From Oscillospiraceae bacterium (GTDB taxonomy: Bacteria; Bacillota; Clostridia; Oscillospirales; CAG-272), in assembly GCA_015064355.1 (NCBI GenBank), contig SVSJ01000021.1, forward strand, positions 1-47,145: 47,145 nucleotides of DNA, read 5' to 3'. A model generated the notes under the pieces. It was not told where the DNA came from, searched no databases, and saw only the letters and a program-made list of their open reading frames with translations. Positions 32,812-41,800 of the stretch are shown here, piece after piece (position 1 is the first letter of the stretch; each line of letters starts with the position of its first letter). A program made the translations under genes and the position numbers.

Positions 32812-35442
32812 TTACTCGCCAAGGTAATCTGCCGCCTGAGCACGCTGTTCGCAGAGCATATTAATCTGTCTTATCCATGCGCGGTAGCGGTCACGATCAA
32901 GAGCGGTTGAATGGTTCAAAGTCACATACGCGCCGTTTGAAGAGGAGTCAAGGGTGTCAGCGCGGGTGATTTTGTATGTTACTGTTTCAACCTTTGAGAA
33001 ATCCAGGCTACGGTCAACGTACTTGCCCTCCTGCACATTTATGCCGATAAGGTCGTAAGTGGGCGAGGAGTCAGTTGCGCGCCAAACGTTAACGGGAGCA
33101 GAATAATTCCAAGTAATCTCAAGATTGCGATTTGCTTTGATCTGTGTAGGATATTCCTGCTTTGTCCACGCGGGAATTGCGGTGATCACATATTCCCTGC
33201 CCGCTTCTGTCTCAAACTCGATTCTGTGGCCATCTATTGCGTTAAACTCGAAGTTCATTTCGGCACCAGCAATTCCGTGATACTTAAGACGGCAGAGACC
33301 GCCAACTCTCGAGTATATCTTCATTTCCGTTGCACAGCCGTTTGTCCAGCTTACGTCAAATACGAATCCGCCGCGTGCCACAAGTCCCTTGTATGAGCCG
33401 TCCGCCCAATCGTCAGGCAAGCACGGAAGAGGCGCGATGTACTTTTCGTGGCTCTGGAGCAGCATTTCTGCTACACCGGAAGTGCCACCAAGGTTTCCGT
33501 CGATCTGGAACGGGGGATGCGTATCCCACAGATTCGGCAGTGTACGGAGTCCGAGAAGGTTGGAATACAGCTTGTACGCACGGTTTCCGTCACCTGTTCT
33601 TGCCCAGGCGTTCAGACGGTGAGCAAGTGCCCAACCTGTTGACTCGTCAGAACGGTAGTCCAGAGACACCTTGGCTGCGTCAAGCCATGCAGGGGTATCG
33701 TTTGAGATAAGGGTACCAGGATAGAGACCCACAAGCTGGGAAATATGGCGGTGGCAATACTCGCCGATCTCACCGTAGAACTTCTCTTCTCTGAATTCCT
33801 TGATCTGTCCGCTCCAGCCAACCTGTACGGGATCATAATGAGCGATCTGCTTTCTGAGCTTGGCAATAGTCTCACGATCCTTTTCGGGGAGAGTGTCTTC
33901 GCCAAGAATGTCAACGCACTTCAAGAGATCATTTGCGTTTTCCCAGATCATCTGCTGGTCGAATGCGCAGCCTACGGTCTGGTGATACTGCTGCATACCC
34001 GGTTTCCAATCGTTGTCGCAGTTTGAAATGATCTGCTCGGGGGATGCAGAGAAAGCGGAGAGGTAAAGTCCGTCATAGTCGCGTACACAGCGCATGAGGT
34101 GCTTTGACATTGCAAGGAGCGTGGGGTATGCGTACTCACGGAGAACCTGTTTATCTCCGGTGAAGTCATAGTATTCCCAGAACAGCTTTGATGTAAGACC
34201 ACCTGTTCCCGGACCGGAATGTCCGCCGGGAGCTGTGATGAAATAAGCGTAGCTTGCGGTGCCGATAGTCCAGCCGCACTCGCCGGGCTCGTCGGTGTAG
34301 TTTTCGGGAATGTTCGCTTTTATGTATTCACCTGCAAATTTTTCAGCCACAGGTCGGAATGCAAGGTTGAAATCGCGATATGCAGAAAATGTCTCCGCAA
34401 GGTTTCCAATGAATGCGGGCCAGTAGTTCATCTGCACATTGATATTGTGCCAGTATCCGCTTCCCCAGGGGGAGTAATCGTGGCAATTCCACACGCCCTG
34501 TAGCGTAGCGGGAAGGCAGCCCTCACGAGAAGATGACAGGAGCAAATATCTGCCGTACTGGAAGTAGAGAACCTCAAGATACCGGCTTCTCTTGCCCTCG
34601 GAATAAGCCTTAAGGAGCTCGTCAGTCATCATTTCAGGAACGTCAGTCTCGCCAAGACCCAGCTCTACCCTGCCGTAAATTGAGGTGAAATCGCTGACGT
34701 GGCGATCACGCAGTTCTGCGAAGGATCGAGCGGAAGCATCGGCCATTATGCCGCACACAAGCTCGTGGGGATCAAAGTCACGGAGCTTCTTTTTGTCGTC
34801 CTCTTCGAGAAACACCTCGGGGCGAAGCTCGTAGTTTGTTGCGCCGCAGAAAATGAAATATGTATCAGTTGCGCCGCAAATAGTTAGCTTTCCGTCCTTT
34901 GGTGTGACCTGACCGTCAGAGAACACACGAAGCTGACCCTCGAAGTTGATATTCCAGTAGCGCATATTGCCGCGCATTGTGATAAGATCTCCCTCGGAGG
35001 TTACTTCACCTGTCTTTGCGCGCTCTTCGTGGTCATTGACGAAAGGAACTTCAAGCTCAACCTCAAAGCCAAGCTTGTCTGTGGAGGTAATCCTGCCCAC
35101 CAATGCGCGGTCAGGATATGTCATAAAGTATTCACGCTTCACTCCGATGCCGTTTATGTCGTATTGAACGTAGGCTGTTCCGTCATTCAATGTGAGTCCG
35201 CGCTCGTATCCGCTGACATCTTCAAATTTATATGGGAAATGGAGATATATTTCCGCGAAATTATTGAGACCGCCATGGTGCCAGGGGTTCTCAAGGGAAT
35301 TTTCTGTGATCTGTATTCTTTCCTTTTCCACGCCGCCGAACACGTTGCCGCCGATGTGTGAGTTGCCGATTGGCATAGAATAATTCTCCCAGCCCTCCGC
35401 TGAATCGGGAGCAGGTGATGAATAACGAAGCTTCAGTTCCAT
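32812..35442 (-). CDS. Glycoside hydrolase family 95 (alpha-L-fucosidase/galactosidase type)
   Basis: Inverting exo-glycosidase of GH95, which removes alpha-1,2-linked L-fucose (or L-galactose in some members) from host glycans, milk oligosaccharides or plant xyloglucan. Its 876 residues cover the full family architecture: N-terminal beta domain (SMPIGNSHIGGNVFGGVEKER at about 23-43), the (alpha/alpha)6 barrel, and a C-terminal beta domain. Active-site stretches are HNINVQMNYW (about 329-338, with the Asn pair), the general-acid Glu in SASPEQ near 467, and QIDGNLGG near 649 with the base-activating Asp. There is no signal peptide, so it acts in the cytosol on imported oligosaccharides. GGAGG lies before the ATG. 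It is divergently transcribed from the gene at 35568. Confidence 0.9.
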   Translation of the reverse strand: MELKLRYSSPAPDSAEGWENYSMPIGNSHIGGNVFGGVEKERIQITENSLENPWHHGGLNNFAEIYLHFPYKFEDVSGYERGLTLNDGTAYVQYDINGIGVKREYFMTYPDRALVGRITSTDKLGFEVELEVPFVNDHEERAKTGEVTSEGDLITMRGNMRYWNINFEGQLRVFSDGQVTPKDGKLTICGATDTYFIFCGATNYELRPEVFLEEDDKKKLRDFDPHELVCGIMADASARSFAELRDRHVSDFTSIYGRVELGLGETDVPEMMTDELLKAYSEGKRSRYLEVLYFQYGRYLLLSSSREGCLPATLQGVWNCHDYSPWGSGYWHNINVQMNYWPAFIGNLAETFSAYRDFNLAFRPVAEKFAGEYIKANIPENYTDEPGECGWTIGTASYAYFITAPGGHSGPGTGGLTSKLFWEYYDFTGDKQVLREYAYPTLLAMSKHLMRCVRDYDGLYLSAFSASPEQIISNCDNDWKPGMQQYHQTVGCAFDQQMIWENANDLLKCVDILGEDTLPEKDRETIAKLRKQIAHYDPVQVGWSGQIKEFREEKFYGEIGEYCHRHISQLVGLYPGTLISNDTPAWLDAAKVSLDYRSDESTGWALAHRLNAWARTGDGNRAYKLYSNLLGLRTLPNLWDTHPPFQIDGNLGGTSGVAEMLLQSHEKYIAPLPCLPDDWADGSYKGLVARGGFVFDVSWTNGCATEMKIYSRVGGLCRLKYHGIAGAEMNFEFNAIDGHRIEFETEAGREYVITAIPAWTKQEYPTQIKANRNLEITWNYSAPVNVWRATDSSPTYDLIGINVQEGKYVDRSLDFSKVETVTYKITRADTLDSSSNGAYVTLNHSTALDRDRYRAWIRQINMLCEQRAQAADYLGE

Positions 35443-35471
35443 ATTGCCTCCAAAAAGGGATAATTTTCATA

Positions 35472-35500
35472 ATTATATCATATCCAACCGGATTTTACAA
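35472..35500 (-). promoter_or_regulatory. Promoter of the GH95 gene
   Basis: Minus strand -35 TTGTAA (35500-35495) and -10 TATAAT (35477-35472), 17-bp spacer, about 30 bases before the ATG. It is back-to-back with the promoter of the opposite gene, only 7 bp apart. Confidence 0.7.
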
Positions 35501-35507
35501 GACACGG

Positions 35508-35536
35508 TTGAAAATGTTTATTTGGTATGATATAAT
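35508..35536 (+). promoter_or_regulatory. Promoter of the hypothetical gene at 35568
   Basis: -35 TTGAAA (35508-35513) and -10 TATAAT (35531-35536) with a 17-bp spacer. GGGGAGG (35554-35560) is the ribosome site. Confidence 0.75.
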
Positions 35537-35567
35537 TAAATACAGATATTTGAGGGGAGGCAGAATA

Positions 35568-36602
35568 ATGGAAATTGCTAAGTATGGTGCGTGGGAAATT
35601 GCCGTTGATATAGAAAAAACACGGGATTATTACTCTCGCTATCAGGTTAAAGATACACAAATACAGAGAAATTTCATCGAATACTGTCAAACATTATCAT
35701 CTGAAGAGCGTAATTTTTTCGATTCCCTTGGAATAGACCCAACGTGTTGCGAAGTCGAATCTATTTTAGGCGCTTCCAGCAGAGGTGAGCTGGACTGTCT
35801 CGGTTTTTATTATGTTTGCGGTGAATATTTGAAGTTTCCTCCTTTCACAGCAATTACCATTGAGGAGTTGGCAGCGAATAATTTTGTTGACCCAATCCCT
35901 GATCCGAGTGTAACCGTCGGTAATTTCAAATTTGAATTTGCACACCCTGAGCGTCCCTATCCCAATATACCAGATGATCTTCCCGAGGGATATATTTGTG
36001 TTCACTTTATCTGTGAAAAAACAAAATGGCTACTTAACGAGCCTTGTGAAAAAATAATGAATCCGTTTTCCGAAAGAATAATATACGGTGAAGTAAGTCC
36101 TGAAGAGATTGAAGAATTAGGGAAAGAAATGATGGCAAACGGCAGAATTGAACTCTTGTCAGAATGGTTAGAAAGAAACAGCAAACTATTTTCCAATCTC
36201 AATATATCGGCAGAACCTATGAGTGATGAGGAATATCTCGCGTACAAAGAAAAGTGGGTGGAGCATTTCGCCCCAGCAGACGCGGATATGGACAGAGTGC
36301 GAGAGCTCTGCGTAACACACGAGAAATATTCAACTTATTTGTGGCATCTGTTCAGTTTTGAAATTGCACACGCTATGTCCGGAGATGCGGCGGTGGAAAA
36401 ATTCAGCAGTATTCCGAGGAGAGAGTGTATTCTTGTTAGCCATTGGGATGATCTTTGCTACAGAATCTCCGACGGGTCGAATCTCACACCACAGGTTCTA
36501 GAAAACTTTGATGACGTAACCTTGACAGCTGCTGATTTTTCTTGGACGTATTCCCAAACACACGAAAGTGAACTTGGTCCGTATTATTACGAAAAGGTGT
36601 AA
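35568..36602 (+). CDS. Hypothetical cytosolic protein
   Basis: Not recognised. It has 344 residues and is acidic, with no signal peptide or membrane segment. Notable stretches are a long N-terminal helical part (KTRDYYSRYQVKDTQIQRNF), a Pro-rich middle (AHPERPYPNIPDDLPEGYIC) and a C-terminal part with FSFEIAHAMSG and VSHWDDLCYRISDGS. The frame is open 51 codons further upstream, but that would pass through the promoter; GGGGAGG seven bases before the ATG at 35568 sets the start. It has its own promoter and a perfect terminator about 120 bases after the stop. Base composition is AT-richer than the GH95 gene opposite. Confidence 0.75.
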   Translation: MEIAKYGAWEIAVDIEKTRDYYSRYQVKDTQIQRNFIEYCQTLSSEERNFFDSLGIDPTCCEVESILGASSRGELDCLGFYYVCGEYLKFPPFTAITIEELAANNFVDPIPDPSVTVGNFKFEFAHPERPYPNIPDDLPEGYICVHFICEKTKWLLNEPCEKIMNPFSERIIYGEVSPEEIEELGKEMMANGRIELLSEWLERNSKLFSNLNISAEPMSDEEYLAYKEKWVEHFAPADADMDRVRELCVTHEKYSTYLWHLFSFEIAHAMSGDAAVEKFSSIPRRECILVSHWDDLCYRISDGSNLTPQVLENFDDVTLTAADFSWTYSQTHESELGPYYYEKV

Positions 36603-36670
36603 CAAATAACAAATGCCAATAGCTGTAAGGCAATCCTTGATCATCCAACAAACGGCATATGACCAAGCGA

Positions 36671-36698
36671 GTGGGACGTCGAGGACGCCGTCCCCTAC
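36671..36698. repeat. Palindromic intergenic element
   Basis: GGGACG-N10-CGTCCC with flanking GTG and CTAC. The stem is GC-rich amid AT-rich sequence and has no T run, so it is not a terminator. It resembles short dispersed GGGACG/CGTCCC elements of Clostridia, recalled from memory. The rest of 36603-36891 holds the terminator below and nothing else I can identify. Confidence 0.5.
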
Positions 36699-36720
36699 AG
36701 AAAACCATACCTACAAACAT

Positions 36721-36748
36721 AAAAAGAGACTCCAAAGAGTCTCTTTTT
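36721..36748. terminator. Bidirectional terminator
   Basis: Perfect 12-bp inverted repeat AAAAAGAGACTC-CAAA-GAGTCTCTTTTT. It can end the hypothetical gene (+) and the SLH gene (-) that converge here. Confidence 0.9.
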
Positions 36749-36891
36749 CTTTATGCATTATATTTTATTTATGGATGAGTCTGTCGAACAGGAAACACAA
36801 AAGCTTTGCACGATCGAACTTGTCAGCACAATCACAATGACGATTTAATAAATGCGCTTTAAACAGGTTTTGTATTTCATAAATGTATGCC

Positions 36892-38283
36892 TTATTTTTC
36901 CAATATTATCGAATAAGCATACACCAATTCAGCTACCAAATATCGCTTTGCAGGGGAGTTGGGTGTGAGCATTCTGCCGTCTCCGGAATAAATACCATTC
37001 TGGACAGCCCATTTCATTTGCTTGTACGCCCAGTCTGACACGCTGTTCTCGTCGATGTATGATGTGAGTCTGTAGTCGCTTGCCGTATCAAGTCCGACAT
37101 AGTTTGCATACCGCGCGATGATCACGATAGCCTGCTCAACTGTAACGGAATCGTTAATTCCGAACTTTCCGTTTCCGTAACCCTGGACAATTCCCTCCTG
37201 CGCCGCCCATTTAACGTATGGAGCATACCACTCACCAGCAACCACGTCATCAAAAGACTCACCGGTGAAATAGTTGGGATCAACACCCGCAAGTCTGCCC
37301 ATTACTGTAACGAACATCGCGCGGGTCATAGTTGTTTCAGGAGCAAATTTCGTGTCCGATACGCCCTTGAAAAGTCCCTTTTCGTAAACAAACTCGATAG
37401 CGTCAATATATTCCGCACTGTTTGCTACATCAGTAAATGGGTTGATCCAGGGTGTGTCTACCACCGAATCATCCGGTTCAGTTACCGGTGGATCTGTTTC
37501 GTCAGGCTCAATATAAGGCTCGTCTGTTTCGTCCCCTTCATTGGTCTCGGGCGCAGGTGTCTCTTTAAATACATCCCCTGTTACCGCAGGCACTGCAAGA
37601 GTATCTGATCTGTCTTTGTCACCGTAGTAGTACCCTGTTGCGCCGTCATTCATGGCCACAATAAATGACTGATTGAGAGCGTCTCGCTCGGTTTTTGTGA
37701 CAAATCTGACGGAATCAGAAGTCAATCTCGCACCTGGAAGAACAGCAAATCTCAATGAAACAACAGTTGTAAAATCGTCGTAATTAACTGTCATTGACTG
37801 TGAAGGCTGGAGGCAAAGGAGCAGCGTTTTTCCGTCCTTACTTATTGCCGCAAGATTGAAATTTATCATGCTGTAGCTCCACTGATCAACGGTGATTCTG
37901 CCGTCTTTCACGTCTTCCTTAAGCTCAAAATAATTCGAGTTTTCAAATCTTTCGGGTGACTTTCCTACACTAAGCTTTCCTGCGATTATGTCGTCGTTGA
38001 TGGAATACCCGTCATAAGCATAATCAACAAGCAAAAGGTCAGTCATATCAATAGCGATCCATGCACCCTGTATTCCGCGTATGCCTTCGCCCTTTAGACG
38101 ATACTCAAGGATTACGGTATCGTACTCCGCGCCGCTACCGTCCTTTTCGGTATTCCACTTATCATCTGAAGCTATAACATTTATATTGGTGCCAAATTCG
38201 GCTCCTGCTTTCGCATAGATCTGTGTTGGTATTACGCCAAGCAGCATAATCAATATGAGTACCAGTATTGACGCTCTTTTCAT
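36892..38283 (-). CDS. SLH-domain surface protein with cohesin-like N-terminal domain
   Basis: Exported cell-surface protein, 463 residues. Signal peptide 1-24 (ASILVLILIMLLGVIPTQIYA). Residues about 28-230 form an uncharacterised domain shared with the large SLH protein downstream (GAQGAWIA- or GIQGAWIA-type core, QPSQ, TERDALNQS, AMNDG). An acidic Pro/Thr/Glu linker (about 235-285) leads to three SLH motifs (FTDVANSAEYIDAIEFVYEKG; FDDVVAGEWYAPYVKWAAQ; YIDENSVSDWAYKQMKWAVQ), which bind pyruvylated secondary wall polymer. The start is ATG 38283 with GGAGG five bases upstream; the earlier in-frame ATG at 38313 lies at the -10 region edge and has no ribosome site. Confidence 0.88.
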   Translation of the reverse strand: MKRASILVLILIMLLGVIPTQIYAKAGAEFGTNINVIASDDKWNTEKDGSGAEYDTVILEYRLKGEGIRGIQGAWIAIDMTDLLLVDYAYDGYSINDDIIAGKLSVGKSPERFENSNYFELKEDVKDGRITVDQWSYSMINFNLAAISKDGKTLLLCLQPSQSMTVNYDDFTTVVSLRFAVLPGARLTSDSVRFVTKTERDALNQSFIVAMNDGATGYYYGDKDRSDTLAVPAVTGDVFKETPAPETNEGDETDEPYIEPDETDPPVTEPDDSVVDTPWINPFTDVANSAEYIDAIEFVYEKGLFKGVSDTKFAPETTMTRAMFVTVMGRLAGVDPNYFTGESFDDVVAGEWYAPYVKWAAQEGIVQGYGNGKFGINDSVTVEQAIVIIARYANYVGLDTASDYRLTSYIDENSVSDWAYKQMKWAVQNGIYSGDGRMLTPNSPAKRYLVAELVYAYSIILEK

Positions 38284-38319
38284 TGTTACCTCCGAAAAAT
38301 TAGGCTTGTTCATGGTTAC

Positions 38320-38348
38320 ATTATATCATATCATTTAATCTGTGTCAA
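38320..38348 (-). promoter_or_regulatory. Promoter of the shorter SLH gene
   Basis: Minus strand -35 TTGACA (38348-38343) and -10 TATAAT (38325-38320), 17-bp spacer: perfect consensus. The large SLH gene has the same layout with GA before the -10. Confidence 0.88.
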
Positions 38349-38462
38349 TTTTTTGTTAGCTGTAAAAGTATTGATCATAGTCGACAGCAATCGCCATTAT
38401 TCTCCCTACACAGTCTTTATAATATAAAATGTAGATGATTTTTATGTTAAAAGTAAAAACAC

Positions 38463-38534
38463 AACATATATATGTTATTATAAAGTCCTGTTATTTAACA
38501 CAACAGAAATTTTGTTAAAAATTATAACATATAT
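38463..38534. promoter_or_regulatory. Palindromes upstream of the RHH gene, possible operators
   Basis: AACATATATATGTT (38463-38476) is a perfect 14-bp palindrome. AACA-N7-TGTT (38502-38516) is a second, imperfect one, and an ATAACATATATTAT half-match follows at about 38524. They share AACA/TGTT arms and lie 40-110 bp before the RHH start, in the divergent region with the SLH promoter. Autoregulation is inference; no clear -35/-10 pair was identified for the RHH gene. Confidence 0.45.
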
Positions 38535-38572
38535 TATTGCCGCTTCTCATTATAGAATTGAGGTGATGTAGC

Positions 38573-38782
38573 ATGAATGAGAAATTGATATTAAAGCAAA
38601 AGCTCAGAGGAGAAGACGGATTCCGAACATTTTCTGTCAGAATTCGCGACGATACGGTAGACAAACTTGATGGATTATCATTGATTACAAACCGTTCACG
38701 TAATGAACTCGTTAACATTTTGATAGATTATGCCCTTTCAAATTGTGTTGTTCAAAACAATACCACAGATTCCGAAACATAA
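38573..38782 (+). CDS. Ribbon-helix-helix (Arc/CopG-type) DNA-binding protein
   Basis: Small protein of 69 residues. The beta ribbon FRTFSVRIRDDTVDKLDGLS is followed by helix A, then the turn and helix B (NRSRNELVNILIDYAL), the pattern of MetJ/Arc RHH dimers. GAGGTGA lies six bases before the ATG. There is no toxin-like partner: the next gene converges. It sits between two paralogous SLH genes, so it may regulate one or both. Confidence 0.82.
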   Translation: MNEKLILKQKLRGEDGFRTFSVRIRDDTVDKLDGLSLITNRSRNELVNILIDYALSNCVVQNNTTDSET

Positions 38783-38815
38783 AAAAATCCCCGCCGTAGC
38801 GAGGATTTTTTTGTT
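38783..38815. terminator. Bidirectional terminator between RHH and large SLH gene
   Basis: AATCCCCGC-CGTA-GCGAGGATT hairpin flanked by A7 on the left and T7 on the right. Confidence 0.88.
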
Positions 38816-38824
38816 ATTGGTTTT

Positions 38825-41800
38825 TTACTTTGTGAGGAGGTTGTATGCTCTGTAGAGCATTTCTGCTACAAGGAAGCGAGGAGCGTGTGCTGCGGGATGG
38901 AGATTGAACTTATTGCCTTCGTATACTCCGTTTTCTACAGCCCACTTCATCTGCTCAAGTGCCCAATCAGATACGCTATCTGCATCAGCGTATGCTGCGA
39001 GATCTTCTGTTGCAGCTGTGTACTTGTCAACATACTGAGCGTATCTTGCAAGAATTACTGTAGCCTGTTCAACTGTGATCTCGTTATCAACACCGAACTT
39101 GCCGTCGCCATAGCCGAGTACGATACCTTCGGATGCTGCCCAACGAACAGCTTCTGTGTACCATGTATCACCTGCAACGTCGTCGAAGTTCATGAGGTAG
39201 TTAACAACAGGTTCGCCTTCAAGTCTCCAGAGTACTGTTACGAACATTGCTCTGGTCATTGTTGTGTTAGGAGCAAACTTGGTTTCGGATACACCGTTGA
39301 AGAGACCCTTGTCTACAACAAACTTAACTGCTTCGTAGTAGTCAGCGTTCTTGCTTACGTCGGTGAACCAGGCTTCCTTGAAGTTAACCTTAATGGTGTG
39401 ATCCTTCTTAACATTCTTGAATGTGTATTCGGAAACAGCGCCTACATTCTTGCCGTCAACGTATACGGATTCAATTTCGTATCCGTCGTCAGGTTCGATT
39501 ACGTAAGTTACGGTCTTACCGTATCTTACAACTGTTGTGCCTTCGTTTGTAATGTCACCGCCTTCACCCGCGATAGCAACTACTGTGTATCTGCGGTTAA
39601 GGAGCGCAACTACAACGTCGAACCAACCTGCCTTATCGTCCTCTTCGGGCTTGTCGTCGCTATCGTCAGCACCGAGTTCCATATAATCCATCAGGTATCC
39701 GCAAGATGTACATTCGCGGTATCTGATTACCTTACCGTCAGCCTTCCACGGGCCTGCTACGTGCTCACCACTATCGTGAGGCTGTCCGCAAGAGCAGTTC
39801 TTCCAGTGACCGTTTTCGTCGATCTGCCACTCATTATCTATTTTATGTGTAAGTTTAGGTGTAATAACGTAACCGCAAACAGTACATACTTCGTCATTTT
39901 CGTATGTTGCGGGGCCGCTGGAAGTGTGATCTACGTAATCCTTCTTATCTTCACATCCGGAGCATGCGTGCCAGTGACCGTGCTCGTCAGCTGTGTATTC
40001 GTCGCCGGTTGCATAGTCATGACCAAGTGCCGCGCCTACATCAAATGTTTCTGTGCCTGCAACGCCACATACGCAACTCTTGGAATACTTAGCAGGGTTG
40101 TCGCAGTCTGCAGGAGATACAAGGTACTTGTCATCAGTTGATTCCTGATCGAATGTATGAGGGGTGTAACCGTCCTTTTCGTCACATCTGGAACAAGCAT
40201 ACCAGTGAGCGTCAGCATCTGTAGTCCATTCGGTTGCCCAGTCATGACCGAGTGCTGCACCGTCTTCAAATGTTTCTGTACCTGCTACGCCGCATACACA
40301 GCTGTAGTAGTACTTAGCAGCATCTGTGCAGCTTGTGCCGGATACGAAATACTTGTCGTCTGTTACCTTCTGATCGAATGTATGAAGAGCGTAACCGTCC
40401 TTTGCGTCGCATCTGGAGCAATCGTACCAGTGAGCATCACCGTCTGTTGTCCATTCGGTTGCGAAATCGTGACCGAGTGCTGCGCCATCTTCAAATGTTT
40501 CTGTACCAGCAAGTCCGCATACACAGCTGTAGTAGTACTTAGCAGCGTTTGTGCAGTCTGCAGCGGATACGAAATACTTGTCGTCTGTTACCTTCTGATC
40601 GAATGTATGAGGAGCGTAGGAATCCTTTGCGTCGCATCTGGAGCAATCGTACCAGTGAGCGTCACCGTCTGTTGTCCATTCGGTTGCCCAGTCGTGACCG
40701 AGTGCTGCACCGTCTTCAAATGTTTCTGTACCTGCTACGCCGCATACACAGCTGTAGTAGTACTTAGCAGCATCTGTGCAGCTTGTGCCGGATACGAAAT
40801 ACTTGTCGTCTGTTACCTTCTGATCGAATGTATGAAGAGCGTAAGCGTCCTTTGCGTCGCATCTGGAGCAATCGTACCAGTGAGCGTCACCGTCTGTTGT
40901 CCATTCGGTTGCCCAGTCGTGACCGAGTGCTGCGCCAAAATCAAATGTTTCTGTACCAGCTTCGCCACAATCACAGCTGTAATAGTACTTAGCAGCGTTT
41001 GTGCAATCTGCAGCGGATACAAGATACTTGTCAGTAGTTACCTGATTATCAAATGTGTGACCGAGTGCTGCGCCAAAATCAAATGTTTCTGTACCAGCTT
41101 CGCCACATTCGCAACTGTAGAAGTACTTAGCGGGGTTTGTGCAGTCTGCAGCAGATGCAAGATACTTGTCTTCTGTTACCTGCTTATCAAATGTGTGACC
41201 GAGAGCAGCACCAAAATCAAATGTTTCAGTACCAGCTTCACCGCATTCACAGCTGTAGAAGTATTTAGCAGGGTTTGTGCAGTCTGCAGCGAATGCAAGA
41301 TACTTGTCTTCTGCTACCTGCTTATCAAATGTATGACCTTTTGCTTCGCCGGATTCAAACATTTCTGTACCTACAAGTCCGCATTCACAGCTCTTGTAGT
41401 ACTTAGCAGGGTTTGTGCAATCTGCAGCAGATACAAGGTACTTGTCTTCTGCTACTTCCTTACTGTAATCGTGAGTAGCGTAGCTATCCTTTTCATCACA
41501 GCCGGAACATGTGTGCCAGTGACCAACAGCATCTACTACCCATTCTGTGGACCAGTTATGGTCTTCTGCTGTGCCAAAATCAAATGTTTCAGTACCAGCT
41601 TCGCCACATTCGCAGCTGTAGAAGTACTTAGCAGGGTTTGTGCAGTCTGCAACAGATGCAAGATACTTGTCTTCTGCTACCTGCTTATCAAATGTGTGAC
41701 CGAGAGCCGCACCAAACTCAAATGTTTCAGTACCTGCTTCACCGCATACGCAGCTGTAGAAGTACTTAGCGGCGTTTGTGCAATCTGCAGCAAATGCAAG

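Noticed and set aside
36770-36800. GGATGAG...CTG-loop-CAG-GGAAAC resembling a hammerhead ribozyme core
   Set aside because: The first core bases are wrong (TG for CU), stem II is two bases out of register and no stems I/III can be drawn.
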